Of a DNA stretch of 64,000 bases, positions 17,245-25,269 are shown piece after piece (the stretch's first letter is position 1; every line of letters starts with the position of its first letter). The notes beneath the pieces are model-generated. The model did not search any database, had not been told where the DNA came from, and worked only from the letters and a program-made list of their open reading frames with translations. The stretch is from Planctomycetaceae bacterium. Its GTDB lineage: Bacteria; Planctomycetota; Planctomycetia; Gemmatales; Gemmataceae. The translations under genes were made by a program, and so were the position numbers. The DNA is taken from the NCBI GenBank assembly GCA_013823135.1, contig PNLP01000036.1, positions 1 through 64,000 on the forward strand, in the 5' to 3' direction.

Positions 17245-18102
17245 ATGAAGTACATCGACCCGCATATCCACATGATCTCCCGTACCACCGACGACTACCA
17301 GAGGATGGCCTACGCTCAGTGCGCCGCCATCAGCGAACCCGCCTTCTGGGCCGGGTTCGACCGCGGAACCGCTGCCGGCTTTCACGACTACTTCCGCCAG
17401 CTCACCGACTACGAACCCCGGCGTGCCGCACAGTTCCACATCAAGCACTACTGCTGGCTGTGCATCAACGCAAAAGAAGCCGAGAACGTCTCGCTGTCTC
17501 GCGAAGTCATCAGCATGATCCCCGAGTTTCTGTCGAAGCCGAACGTGCTCGGCATCGGCGAAATCGGCCTGAACAAGAACACCGTGAACGAGGCGACCAT
17601 CTTTCAGGAACACCTCGATCTCGCCGCGAAGACGAACGAGTTGATCCTGATTCACACACCGCACCTTGAGGACAAATACAAGGGAACGCGGATGATCGTG
17701 GACATGCTCAAGAATGACCCGCGAGTGACTCCACACCGTGTGTGCATCGACCACGTCGAGGAGCACACCGTGAAGATCGCGCTCGATGGCGGCTTCTGGT
17801 GCGGAATGACTCTGTACCCCACAACGAAATGCACGCCGGCTCGTGCTTGCGACATTATCGAGATGGTGGGCACCGATCGCATCATGGCGAACTCGGCCGG
17901 CGACTGGGGCAAGTCGGACCCGCTCGCGGTGCCGGAACTGATTCAGGAGATGAAGCGCCGCGGACACAGCGAAGCCGACATCAAGAAGGTCGTGTTCGAC
18001 AACCCGCTCGCGTTCTGGCGGCAAGCGAACAACTGGAAGGAATGGCCTCCGGAACCGAGCGTGAACGGCTCCGTGCCGCAGCCGGTGAAGGCCGGGTACT
18101 GA
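17245..18102 (+). CDS. TatD-like metal-dependent hydrolase (285 aa)
   Basis: ATG at 17245, preceded by an A/G-rich AAGAGAAA stretch. The N-terminal metal motif is DPHIHM. GIGEIGLNK (about residue 107) and LILIHTPH carry the next metal ligands, followed by CIDHVEEHT and NSAGDWGKSDP, the TatD/amidohydrolase order. The opening region (SRTTDDYQRMA, AISEPAFWAGFDRG) resembles the TatD-like subgroup found in ebo-type clusters, whose substrate is unsettled. It is followed by the Uma2 gene after 29 bases and is probably the first gene to the right of the mobile element. Confidence 0.8.
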   Translation: MKYIDPHIHMISRTTDDYQRMAYAQCAAISEPAFWAGFDRGTAAGFHDYFRQLTDYEPRRAAQFHIKHYCWLCINAKEAENVSLSREVISMIPEFLSKPNVLGIGEIGLNKNTVNEATIFQEHLDLAAKTNELILIHTPHLEDKYKGTRMIVDMLKNDPRVTPHRVCIDHVEEHTVKIALDGGFWCGMTLYPTTKCTPARACDIIEMVGTDRIMANSAGDWGKSDPLAVPELIQEMKRRGHSEADIKKVVFDNPLAFWRQANNWKEWPPEPSVNGSVPQPVKAGY

Positions 18103-18131
18103 ATCGCTGTTCACAACACAAAGGATCAACC

Positions 18132-18695
18132 ATGTCCACTGCATCACTTTCCGTACCGACTCGCCTCGACCCTTACGCCGACGCGGACGGACAATTCGAG
18201 GTGGTAAACGGCGTGCGAGTGGAGAAAGCGATGAGCGTCTTTGAGCAGACGATTGCAACCTTGTTGATCGGACGTCTGGAGCCGTTCTGCCGAGAGAACG
18301 GACTCGGACGCGCCTTTGTGGAGACGGCGTTCCGCATCCCCGGTAGCGGGAATGACCGAAAGCCAGATGTCGCGTTCCTTTCGTTCCAACGATGGCCGGC
18401 CGCACGTGGAACGCCAAGGACGAATGCGTGGCCGATCGCCCCTGACCTTGCGGTCGAGGTCATCAGCCCGACAGATAAGTGGTTCGATGTGTACGACAAA
18501 CTGCGGGAATACTTCGCCGGTGGTGTCCGACAGGTCTGGGTCATCGGTTCAAATCTGGAACAAGTCACCATCTTCGACTCACTCACAGCAGTTCGCATCC
18601 TGACTCGGGCAGACGAACTCACGGGCGATCCGATTATCCCAGGTTTCCGGATGGCAGTGACCGATCTCTTCCCACTCCCGGAGCCGACACCATGA
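18132..18695 (+). CDS. Uma2 family endonuclease-like protein (187 aa)
   Basis: ATG at 18132 in the frame with strong coding bias. Uma2/DUF820 signature blocks are present: FEVVNGVRVEK (first acidic residue), RKPDVAFLS (Asp), LAVEVISPTDKWFDVYDKL (Glu, with Lys in the following helix) and YFAGGVRQVWVI. This is the PD-(D/E)XK restriction-endonuclease fold. The family is hugely expanded in planctomycetes and cyanobacteria; its biological role is unresolved. The stop overlaps the next ATG by 4 bases (ATGA), implying translational coupling. Confidence 0.85.
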   Translation: MSTASLSVPTRLDPYADADGQFEVVNGVRVEKAMSVFEQTIATLLIGRLEPFCRENGLGRAFVETAFRIPGSGNDRKPDVAFLSFQRWPAARGTPRTNAWPIAPDLAVEVISPTDKWFDVYDKLREYFAGGVRQVWVIGSNLEQVTIFDSLTAVRILTRADELTGDPIIPGFRMAVTDLFPLPEPTP

Positions 18696-19237
18696 CCATC
18701 GACGAATTCTGGAACCACATCAAAGCAACAAAACGCCGCGATCTTGATGAGCACGTTGAAAGGCTCATCAATCGACTCGCGAAGTTGCCACCGGACGAGA
18801 TCCTGGATTTCGAGCATTGGTGGCAGGCGTCTTCGGCTCAAGCGTATCGCTGGAATCTGTGGGGTGCCGCGTACCTCATCAACGGCGGTTGCTCCGACGA
18901 CGGGTTCATGGACTTTCGTTCGTGGCTGATGCTTCAGGGACAGAAAGTGTTCGATGCCGCGCTGGCGAACCCGGACTCGCTTGCCGACCTGAAAGTGGAA
19001 GAAGACGAAGCATCTTGCGAGTGCTATCCCGCAACCCGAGCGTGGTTCCAGGCCACGGGACAGGACGACGATTATGCGGCCCTGGATGCCGCTCGCAAAG
19101 CCCGTCACCCAACCACCCAGGAAGAACTCGCCCGGGGTGCACCTGAGCCGACAGGCGAGAACTGGGATTTCGATGATGAAGGCGAGATGCGGAAGCGATT
19201 GCCTCGACTGGCGAGAATGTATCTCGACCGCGACTGA
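18692..19237 (+). CDS. DUF4240 domain protein (181 aa)
   Basis: Starts at the ATG overlapping the Uma2 stop. It opens with MTIDEFWNHI, typical of DUF4240, and contains the hallmark INGGCSDDGFMDFRSWL followed by a helical region and an acidic C-terminus (ENWDFDDEGEMRKRLPRL). The family is of unknown function and frequent in Gemmataceae and actinobacteria. It is paralogous to the next gene. Cytosolic; no catalytic residues known. Confidence 0.85.
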   Translation: MTIDEFWNHIKATKRRDLDEHVERLINRLAKLPPDEILDFEHWWQASSAQAYRWNLWGAAYLINGGCSDDGFMDFRSWLMLQGQKVFDAALANPDSLADLKVEEDEASCECYPATRAWFQATGQDDDYAALDAARKARHPTTQEELARGAPEPTGENWDFDDEGEMRKRLPRLARMYLDRD

Positions 19238-19264
19238 ACCGACCGCTCTCCCGGGAGGTGTATG

Positions 19265-19798
19265 ATGGACTGGAAACCGTTCTGGAAGATTATCGAGGAC
19301 GCTTACCGGCCCGATTCGATCGACCACTTCGAAGCACTCAAGGACCGCCTCGGCGAACTCAAGTGGTTTGAAGTCGTCGAGTTCCAGGCCCGGTACGATG
19401 AGGCGATCGCCTCCGCGAATACCATCGCGTTGTGGGGTGCGGCACACCTTATCAACGGCGGTTGCTCCGACGACGGATTCCGCGACTTCCGCGTGTGGCT
19501 CGTCGGTCGCGGTCGGCACGCGTACGAAGCGGCTCTGAAGAACCCCGACACGCTCGCCGGCATCCTTGATGGCGATCCCGTGGATGGCTTCGGCCTCGAC
19601 GCTGCGGCACTGCGGGTCTATGAGGCAAAGACCGGCATGAGCGACTTCTTCGATCGCCTCGACCGCGCGGAAAAGGACGCGCCGCCACCACCGCCCGAGG
19701 GTGTCGATTTCGACTTCGAGGATGAAGCCGAGTTACGGAAGCGCTACCCGCTGTTGTGTCATCTGTACCTGAACCCGCCCGCCGAGACGCCAGAATGA
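19265..19798 (+). CDS. DUF4240 domain protein, tandem paralogue (177 aa)
   Basis: GGAGG at 19254-19258 fits the second of two adjacent ATGs (19265) better than the first (19262). The layout matches the previous gene: DWKPFWKIIEDAY, LINGGCSDDGFRDFRVWL, and an acidic end (DFDFEDEAELRKRYPLL). The tandem pair probably arose by local duplication. It overlaps the methyltransferase start by 4 bases. Function unknown. Confidence 0.85.
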   Translation: MDWKPFWKIIEDAYRPDSIDHFEALKDRLGELKWFEVVEFQARYDEAIASANTIALWGAAHLINGGCSDDGFRDFRVWLVGRGRHAYEAALKNPDTLAGILDGDPVDGFGLDAAALRVYEAKTGMSDFFDRLDRAEKDAPPPPPEGVDFDFEDEAELRKRYPLLCHLYLNPPAETPE

Positions 19799-20547
19799 GC
19801 GATCCCTTTCACGATCACTTCTCGACGGTTGCGGGCGACTACCGTGCGTTTCGTCCCGTATACCCACCCGCGCTGTTCGCATTCCTCGCGGAAACGGCCC
19901 CCGCCCACGATCTCGCATGGGATTGTGGTACCGGCAACGGGCAGGCCGCGGTCGCACTGGCGGGTCACTTCTCGAAGGTGGTTGCCACCGACGCCAGTGC
20001 CGATCAGATCGCCAACGCCGAGCCGAACCCACGAGTCGAGTACGCCGTCGCGCCTGCGGAGAAATGCCCACTGCCCGATGCGTCGGCCGATCTCGTCACC
20101 ATCGCGCAGGCAATCCACTGGTTCGATTTCGACCGCTTCTACGCCGAGGTGCGCCGCGTGGCGAAACCTGGCGGGATCATCGCGGCGTGGACCTACGACC
20201 TCGACACGATTCACCCGGAAGTCGATCCCGTTCTCGAACGCTTGCAGAACGAGTACATCCGCCCGTACTGGCCGCCGGAACGAGCGTATGCCGACGCCGG
20301 GTATCGCACGCTGCCGTTTCCGTTTCCTGAGTTGCCGCGACCGCATTTCAAGATGACCGCGCAGTGGGATATGCCGCACTTGCTGGGTTATGTGAACACG
20401 TGGTCGGCGGTGCGAAAGTATGAGCAGAAGCACGGGCTGAACCCGCTCGGGTTGCTCGCCGAGGAACTCGGGAAGGCGTGGGGCGACCCCACGACCGTGC
20501 GCTCGGTGCGATGGAAGTTCTCCATGCGATTGGGACGAATCTCGTGA
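19795..20547 (+). CDS. class I SAM-dependent methyltransferase (250 aa)
   Basis: The ATG at 19795 overlaps the upstream TGA (ATGA). A methyltransferase_11-type Rossmann fold is clear: motif I AWDCGTGNGQAAVAL (about residue 40), acidic motif VVATDASADQI, the PLPDASADLVTIAQAIHWF stretch and the post-motif VAKPGGIIAAW. The early FRPVYPPALFAFLAE is typical of the subfamily that includes yeast Crg1/Tmt1-like and many uncharacterised bacterial enzymes. Substrate unknown, likely a small molecule. Confidence 0.85.
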   Translation: MSDPFHDHFSTVAGDYRAFRPVYPPALFAFLAETAPAHDLAWDCGTGNGQAAVALAGHFSKVVATDASADQIANAEPNPRVEYAVAPAEKCPLPDASADLVTIAQAIHWFDFDRFYAEVRRVAKPGGIIAAWTYDLDTIHPEVDPVLERLQNEYIRPYWPPERAYADAGYRTLPFPFPELPRPHFKMTAQWDMPHLLGYVNTWSAVRKYEQKHGLNPLGLLAEELGKAWGDPTTVRSVRWKFSMRLGRIS

Positions 20548-21827
20548 GTGAACGCAAGCATCTCCTCGCGGCGATCTACGCAAACCCTGAGGAGGACACA
20601 CCGCGACTCGCGTTCGCCGACTGGCTTGACGAACAGGGTGGCGAAGACGACGCCAGCCGAGCCGGGCTCATCCGCGCACAAATCGCACTCGACCCGCTGC
20701 CTCGCTACCACCCCAACTGGCTCCCGGCGGCACACGAGATCCTCCGCAGGTGGGGCAGCAAGCTCGATGAATGGCGACTTGAACTGCCACGAATTCCGGG
20801 CGTCTCGTGGGGCCAATTCCGGCGTGGATTCGTGGATTCGGTCAACGTGTCAAGTGCCAAGAATCTCGTGCAGAAGGGCGGCCGAATCGCCGCAGCAATC
20901 CCGCTGCTCGGCATCTCGCTAACTGATCGGAATGAGTTCATGGCTCTGGGCCGCAGTCCAGTGTTCAGCCGCATCCGCCGCTTGCAGATCGCGCACGGGC
21001 GAAGCTTCACAGGTGCCAACACGCGAGAGCTTCTTGGGTTGCCGAACTTCCCGCCGCTCACGCACCTTGATCTATCAATGGAACTTGTCGCCAACGATGG
21101 AGCGGCAGCCATCGCTGCGTGTCCTCATCTCGCGGCATTGACCGAACTCCAGCTTTCCGAGAATCACATTTCGGATCCAGGGTACGCGGCGTTGGCACAG
21201 TCTCCGCACCTGTCGAACCTGCGGGCACTTCACATAGATCGACAGTACCCAGTCAGCAGCGCCGGTGTGCGAGCGCTGGCGGAGTCGCCCAACCTTGTAG
21301 GGTTACGGGAATTGAATCTCGGTTATTGTGGCGGCCTTGACGGGGCACGGGCGCTCGCAACTTCGAAGTTCCTGACCAAACTCGAAGATTTCACGGTGGG
21401 GGATTCCGTAGTTGAGAGTTTGGAGGCTATCGCGAATTCTCCGAACTTCGCGGGGTTGATCCGCCTCCGCATTACTGCACGCGGCGCGAAGGCTGTGGCG
21501 GAATCACCGCACATGCGAAACCTCCAAGAGCTTTGGCTCATCCAAAACACGACCGATGAGGGTGCGGAAGCACTCGCGAACTCGCCGCACCTCGCGAACC
21601 TGCGACGGCTGAATCTGTCCGGAAACATCCTCTCGGATAAGGGTGCGAAGGCTCTGGCCGAGTCGCCGTACCTCGGCGGGTTGTGCGAAGGCTGGCTGTT
21701 CCTGGACACCACTAGCTTTCTCACGAAAGATGGCGTTTCGGCGCTGCTGAATCGGTTTTGCAATCACCCCGCACACATGCCCACACCGGGTGGGTTCCCG
21801 AGTCTCCCCGAGAACGTTCGATTCTAA
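20544..21827 (+). CDS. TIGR02996 domain + leucine-rich-repeat protein (427 aa)
   Basis: GTG start at 20544, overlapping the methyltransferase stop (GTGA). The N-terminal ~50 residues are the TIGR02996 repeat-companion domain (LLAAIYANPEEDTPRLAFAD, then WLDEQG), a hallmark of Gemmataceae. LRRs with the TIGR-type pattern (LxLSENxISDPGYAALAQSP, LxNLRxLxL) fill residues 150-420. These proteins are thought to be protein-interaction modules; no enzyme motif is present. It overlaps tsaD by one base (TAATG). Confidence 0.88.
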   Translation: MSERKHLLAAIYANPEEDTPRLAFADWLDEQGGEDDASRAGLIRAQIALDPLPRYHPNWLPAAHEILRRWGSKLDEWRLELPRIPGVSWGQFRRGFVDSVNVSSAKNLVQKGGRIAAAIPLLGISLTDRNEFMALGRSPVFSRIRRLQIAHGRSFTGANTRELLGLPNFPPLTHLDLSMELVANDGAAAIAACPHLAALTELQLSENHISDPGYAALAQSPHLSNLRALHIDRQYPVSSAGVRALAESPNLVGLRELNLGYCGGLDGARALATSKFLTKLEDFTVGDSVVESLEAIANSPNFAGLIRLRITARGAKAVAESPHMRNLQELWLIQNTTDEGAEALANSPHLANLRRLNLSGNILSDKGAKALAESPYLGGLCEGWLFLDTTSFLTKDGVSALLNRFCNHPAHMPTPGGFPSLPENVRF

Positions 21828-22843
21828 TGACACACTTCCTGGCTCTTGAAACCTCGTGCGACGAAACGGCAGCGGCGGTGTTCACCGACGAACTCGCGGT
21901 GCTGTCGAGTGTCGTCGCGTCGCAAACCGATCTGCATGCGAAGTTTGGCGGCGTCGTGCCCGAGATTGCCTCGCGGGCACACCTCCGGAATCTGTTCCCG
22001 GTCATCGACGAAGCACTAACCAAGGCCGGGGTATCGCTAAACGACATCGGCTGCATCGCGGTCCACAACACGCCCGGGCTCGTCGGGGCAATCCTGATGG
22101 GGGTCTCGGCTGCGAAGATGCTTGCGCTCGGGTTGGGTGTGCCACTCATCGCGGTGAACCACGTCCAAAGCCACATCTATGCGTGTCGCATGGCAGCGGG
22201 GCGAGACATCTTCCCGTGCGTTGGGCTTGTGGTGAGTGGCGGGCACACGGCACTGTTCCAGTGCGACAGCCCGTTGTCAATGAGCCTCCTCGGCGGCACT
22301 CGCGACGATGCTGCCGGCGAGGCGTTCGACAAGGTCGCGGCGATTCTCGGTCTCGGCTTTCCGGGTGGTCCGGCACTCGAACGCGAAGCCGCCAACGGCA
22401 ATCCGAAGGCACATGCCTTCCCTCGCGCTTTTGTCGCCGATGATGGCCGACTGGAGTTCAGTTTCAGCGGACTGAAAACTGCGGTCCTGTATGCCTGTCA
22501 CGGGCAGGATGTGAGCAAGGCGAAGCCACCGGAACCCGGCCCAAAACGTGCGAATCTTGCGGCGAGCTTTCAGGCTGCGGTTGTGGATGTGCTGACGATC
22601 AAGTGCAAGCAGGCGATGCGAAAGACCGGGTTGCCACGGCTCGCGGTTGGTGGCGGCGTGTCGGCGAACAAGCCACTGCGGGCTTCGTTGGCAGCAATGT
22701 GCGCGAAAGAAGGCGCGGAGTTGTTCATTCCACCGTTATCGCTCTGCACCGATAACGCAGCAATGGCAGCGCTGGCAGTCGAGAAGTGGAAGCGGTCGGA
22801 GTTCGCGCCCGCAGACCTGGACGCCGAACCGAACTGGATCTGA
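21827..22843 (+). CDS. tsaD: tRNA N6-adenosine threonylcarbamoyltransferase TsaD (338 aa)
   Basis: The ATG at 21827 overlaps the previous stop (TAATG). TsaD transfers threonylcarbamoyl from TC-AMP to A37 of ANN-decoding tRNAs. Visible features are the N-terminal ASKHA-fold ETSCDETAAAV, the metal-binding HVQSH (His112 and His116), the nucleotide-binding VSGGHTAL, the GEAFDKVAAILGLGFPGGP region, FSGLKTA, and LAVGGGVSANKPLR near the C-terminus. Length is normal. It is an essential housekeeping gene but here is the last gene of an accessory-looking coupled run. A strong hairpin follows at 22850. Confidence 0.96.
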   Translation: MTHFLALETSCDETAAAVFTDELAVLSSVVASQTDLHAKFGGVVPEIASRAHLRNLFPVIDEALTKAGVSLNDIGCIAVHNTPGLVGAILMGVSAAKMLALGLGVPLIAVNHVQSHIYACRMAAGRDIFPCVGLVVSGGHTALFQCDSPLSMSLLGGTRDDAAGEAFDKVAAILGLGFPGGPALEREAANGNPKAHAFPRAFVADDGRLEFSFSGLKTAVLYACHGQDVSKAKPPEPGPKRANLAASFQAAVVDVLTIKCKQAMRKTGLPRLAVGGGVSANKPLRASLAAMCAKEGAELFIPPLSLCTDNAAMAALAVEKWKRSEFAPADLDAEPNWI

Positions 22844-22849
22844 AACCGA

Positions 22850-22881
22850 GCAAGCCCACCCATCGCAATGGGTGGGCTTGC
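22850..22881. terminator. bidirectional terminator between tsaD and the convergent small gene
   Basis: GCAAGCCCACCCA (22850-22862) and TGGGTGGGCTTGC (22869-22881) make a perfect 13-bp stem with a 6-base loop, 7 bases after the tsaD stop and 6 bases after the stop of the minus-strand gene. Confidence 0.8.
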
Positions 22882-22886
22882 GATTG

Positions 22887-23132
22887 TCACTTCTTGGCAG
22901 CTTCTGGAGCGGCTGGCGCGGGGCCGGCGGCCTTCTTCTTGGCTTTTGCGACCTTCTTCGCAGCGTCGTACTTCGTCTTCTCGGCCACGGCTGCGGCGAT
23001 TGCCTTTTCAGCTTCGGCGTTGAACACAAGTCGTTCGTCCTTCGGGAGGTACACGCCTGGCCCGAGCCGTTGCTCGTACTTCTTGCGGCGCTTCTCCGAG
23101 TGCTTCCGCTTCACCATCGCGGGATTGCCCAT
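22887..23132 (-). CDS. small basic Lys/Ala-rich protein (81 aa)
   Basis: ATG at 23132 (an in-frame ATG at 23117 is also possible). The N-terminal half is very basic (MVKRKHSEKRRKKYEQRLGP) and the C-terminal half is a Lys/Ala-rich helix ending in Pro/Ala repeats (AKKKAAGPAPAAPEAAKK), like H1-type nucleoid proteins or ribosome-associated small proteins of planctomycetes. It probably binds nucleic acid. Family not recognised; convergent with tsaD. Confidence 0.65.
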   Translation of the reverse strand: MGNPAMVKRKHSEKRRKKYEQRLGPGVYLPKDERLVFNAEAEKAIAAAVAEKTKYDAAKKVAKAKKKAAGPAPAAPEAAKK

Positions 23133-23213
23133 GACCTTCTCCGTTTGCGTGGACCTGTCAGGAATATCTTAAACTAGCACTCTGCGCAAAAACGTCGAGG
23201 GTGATGAGCCGAC

Positions 23214-24386
23214 ATGGATCTCGCAATATTCCGAGAATTATTGAGTCCCGCGGGGCAACGAACGCTCGCCGCCGCGGCCGCACTGGAGCCAACCGAGGCC
23301 AGGTTCCTCGCTTGCTTCGACAAACTGCGCAAACATCACCCGGCAACGCTCGCGAAGGCGGCGCTCGAAATCGCCCTGCTACGTGTGCGGGGGCGGGCGA
23401 AATTCGCGGCAGCCGACCGAATGTATTTCACTCGCGAAGCACTGGAACAATCCTCCGGCGATATCGTGGCCAAGTACCGTGCCGCACGGCTTGCGCCGTT
23501 CGGTGTCGTGGCCGACCTGTGCTGTGGAATCGGTGGCGACTCGCTCGCGTTCGCTGCAAGCGGGCTCACGGTTCACGCCGTCGAACTCGACCCGCTTCGT
23601 GTCGCGATGGCAACCGCAAATGCGGCCGCACTCGGGTTATCCGGGCGAATCACCGTTCACACGGCCGATGCCCTCACAGTCCCGGTGCCCGATGTGCGAG
23701 CCGCGTTCGCGGACCCCAGTCGCCGGGCTGAAGGGCGGCGGTATCTCGACCCCGAAGACTACACCCCCTCGCTGTCGGCGCTGCGTGAGCGGTTCCCTCC
23801 AGAATTTCCACTTGGGGTGAAGGTCGCGCCAGGTGTGGCACGCGATGACCTCCCCAGCGTCGGAGCGGAAGCCGAGTTTATCTCGGTCGCGGGCGAAATG
23901 AAGGAGTGCGTGCTGTGGTTCGGTCCGCTCCGCTCCACGCGATACCGGGCGACCGTGCTCCCTGCGGGTGTCACCTTATTCGCGGAAGACGAACCGCCAC
24001 CGTTACCCACACCGGAACCCGTGGGTGAGTACGTCTTCGACCCTGACCCCGCCGTGGTTCGCGCCGGGCTACAGGGATTGCTCGCGGAACAACTCGGGCT
24101 CTCGCCGATCGACTGGACGGTCACGCTCCTCACGGGGGCAGAGTTGGTGCCGTCGCCGTTTCTCACGCCGTATCGGGTGGAGTTCTCGGACCGCTACCAT
24201 CTCGGGCGGTTGCGCGATCACTTGCGGGAGAAGCAGGTCGGGCGAATCACAATGGTGAAGCGGGGTTCGATGCTCGACTCGGATGACGTGACCAAGAAGC
24301 TCAAGCTAAACGGGCCAGAACACCGGATGGTGATTCTGACCCGTGCAAATGGCGAGCAGGCAATGATTGTCGGAAATCGCGTGTAG
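23214..24386 (+). CDS. THUMP-like class I SAM methyltransferase (390 aa)
   Basis: ATG at 23214. Residues about 95-190 form the methyltransferase core: VVADLCCGIGGDSLAFA (motif I), VHAVELDPLRVAMA, and AAFADPSRRAEGRR, where the catalytic-type (D/N)PPx motif is replaced by DPSRR. The C-terminal ~100 residues (FSDRYHLGRLRDHLREKQVG, then ITMVKRGSML) match the THUMP-like domain attached to this family. The group is predicted to modify RNA, but its target is not established. It stands alone, downstream of the small basic gene on the opposite strand. Confidence 0.85.
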   Translation: MDLAIFRELLSPAGQRTLAAAAALEPTEARFLACFDKLRKHHPATLAKAALEIALLRVRGRAKFAAADRMYFTREALEQSSGDIVAKYRAARLAPFGVVADLCCGIGGDSLAFAASGLTVHAVELDPLRVAMATANAAALGLSGRITVHTADALTVPVPDVRAAFADPSRRAEGRRYLDPEDYTPSLSALRERFPPEFPLGVKVAPGVARDDLPSVGAEAEFISVAGEMKECVLWFGPLRSTRYRATVLPAGVTLFAEDEPPPLPTPEPVGEYVFDPDPAVVRAGLQGLLAEQLGLSPIDWTVTLLTGAELVPSPFLTPYRVEFSDRYHLGRLRDHLREKQVGRITMVKRGSMLDSDDVTKKLKLNGPEHRMVILTRANGEQAMIVGNRV

Positions 24387-24388
24387 TG

Positions 24389-24407
24389 GTGGTCCCAGCG
24401 GGACCAC
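24389..24407. terminator. short hairpin between convergent genes
   Basis: GTGGTCCC, loop AGC, GGGACCAC: an 8-bp perfect stem in the 25-base gap between the stops at 24386 and 24412. Confidence 0.65.
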
Positions 24408-24411
24408 AACC

Positions 24412-25149
24412 TCACGGAGCTTTGGGCTTCACGGTGGAAACCGTGCGGTAAATCCAGCGCTCGGCGGGGCCGTTCAGGTCGTCCGGCACAATGTCCGCGA
24501 TCTGCGGCTTGTTGTCATCGGTTGGCCGAAGGAAGTTGATCTGCAAGGTCTTCCGCTTGATGAGTTTCTCGCCGGTTGGCGTCTCCTCGATGGCCAAACC
24601 GTTGGAGAGGCCCAGGATGTACACGCTGAACTTGTTGGTCTTCGGAGCCTTCTCGAAGATGTCGGTCCAGATTGCGACGCCGGACACCACACGCGGAATC
24701 GCGTCGGGCTTGCTCGGCGGAATCGGTCGCTTCGAAATGGTGATCGACGACTGGAAGCCGAGAATCCCGGTGGGATCTTCGAGCTTACGCAACTGCTCAA
24801 GCAAGTACGGTTCGGGTTGATCCAGGTGCGAGGTGTTCAAATCCTTCGTCACCAGCTCGAACTCGGGCAGGAACGTCTGCGGTTCACCGCTCATGTTGTA
24901 CACTTGGTACCACATGTACCACACGATCTTCTTGACTTTCTTACCGGTTGAATCGAGCGTATCGAGCGTGACGATCCGGGGGACTTTGTAGCGGAAGTGC
25001 AGCGTCCACACGTCTGACTTGTCGAGCGGGAGGTTGATCGGATCGACCTTCCGTTCCGCAGCGTTTTGGGCGAACAGTGCCGGCCCGCCGACAGCGGTGA
25101 GCGCAACTGCCCCGAGAAAGCCTCGCCTGTCGATCCGTGTCTCGCGCAT
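24412..25149 (-). CDS. Tat-exported hypothetical protein (245 aa)
   Basis: ATG at 25149. A twin-arginine signal (RRGFLGAVALTAVGGPALFA) is followed by a mature region without cysteine clusters. The sequence has a beta-rich flavour (DVWTLHFRYKVPRIVTLDTL, then WYMWYQVYNMSG). This type of Tat/Sec-exported protein is common in planctomycetes and unannotated. The protein probably resides in the periplasm. No ligand or catalytic site can be named. Confidence 0.75.
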   Translation of the reverse strand: MRETRIDRRGFLGAVALTAVGGPALFAQNAAERKVDPINLPLDKSDVWTLHFRYKVPRIVTLDTLDSTGKKVKKIVWYMWYQVYNMSGEPQTFLPEFELVTKDLNTSHLDQPEPYLLEQLRKLEDPTGILGFQSSITISKRPIPPSKPDAIPRVVSGVAIWTDIFEKAPKTNKFSVYILGLSNGLAIEETPTGEKLIKRKTLQINFLRPTDDNKPQIADIVPDDLNGPAERWIYRTVSTVKPKAP

Positions 25150-25269
25150 TGCCTGTGCCTCCGGAGCAACCCACAGCCTCAGTTGACCATACCCGGCATC
25201 CGGGCGGGGTTCAAGCGAGGTCGCGCGTGATCCCGTCCTTAGTTGGGCAGCCGGCAGCGCACAGACGGA

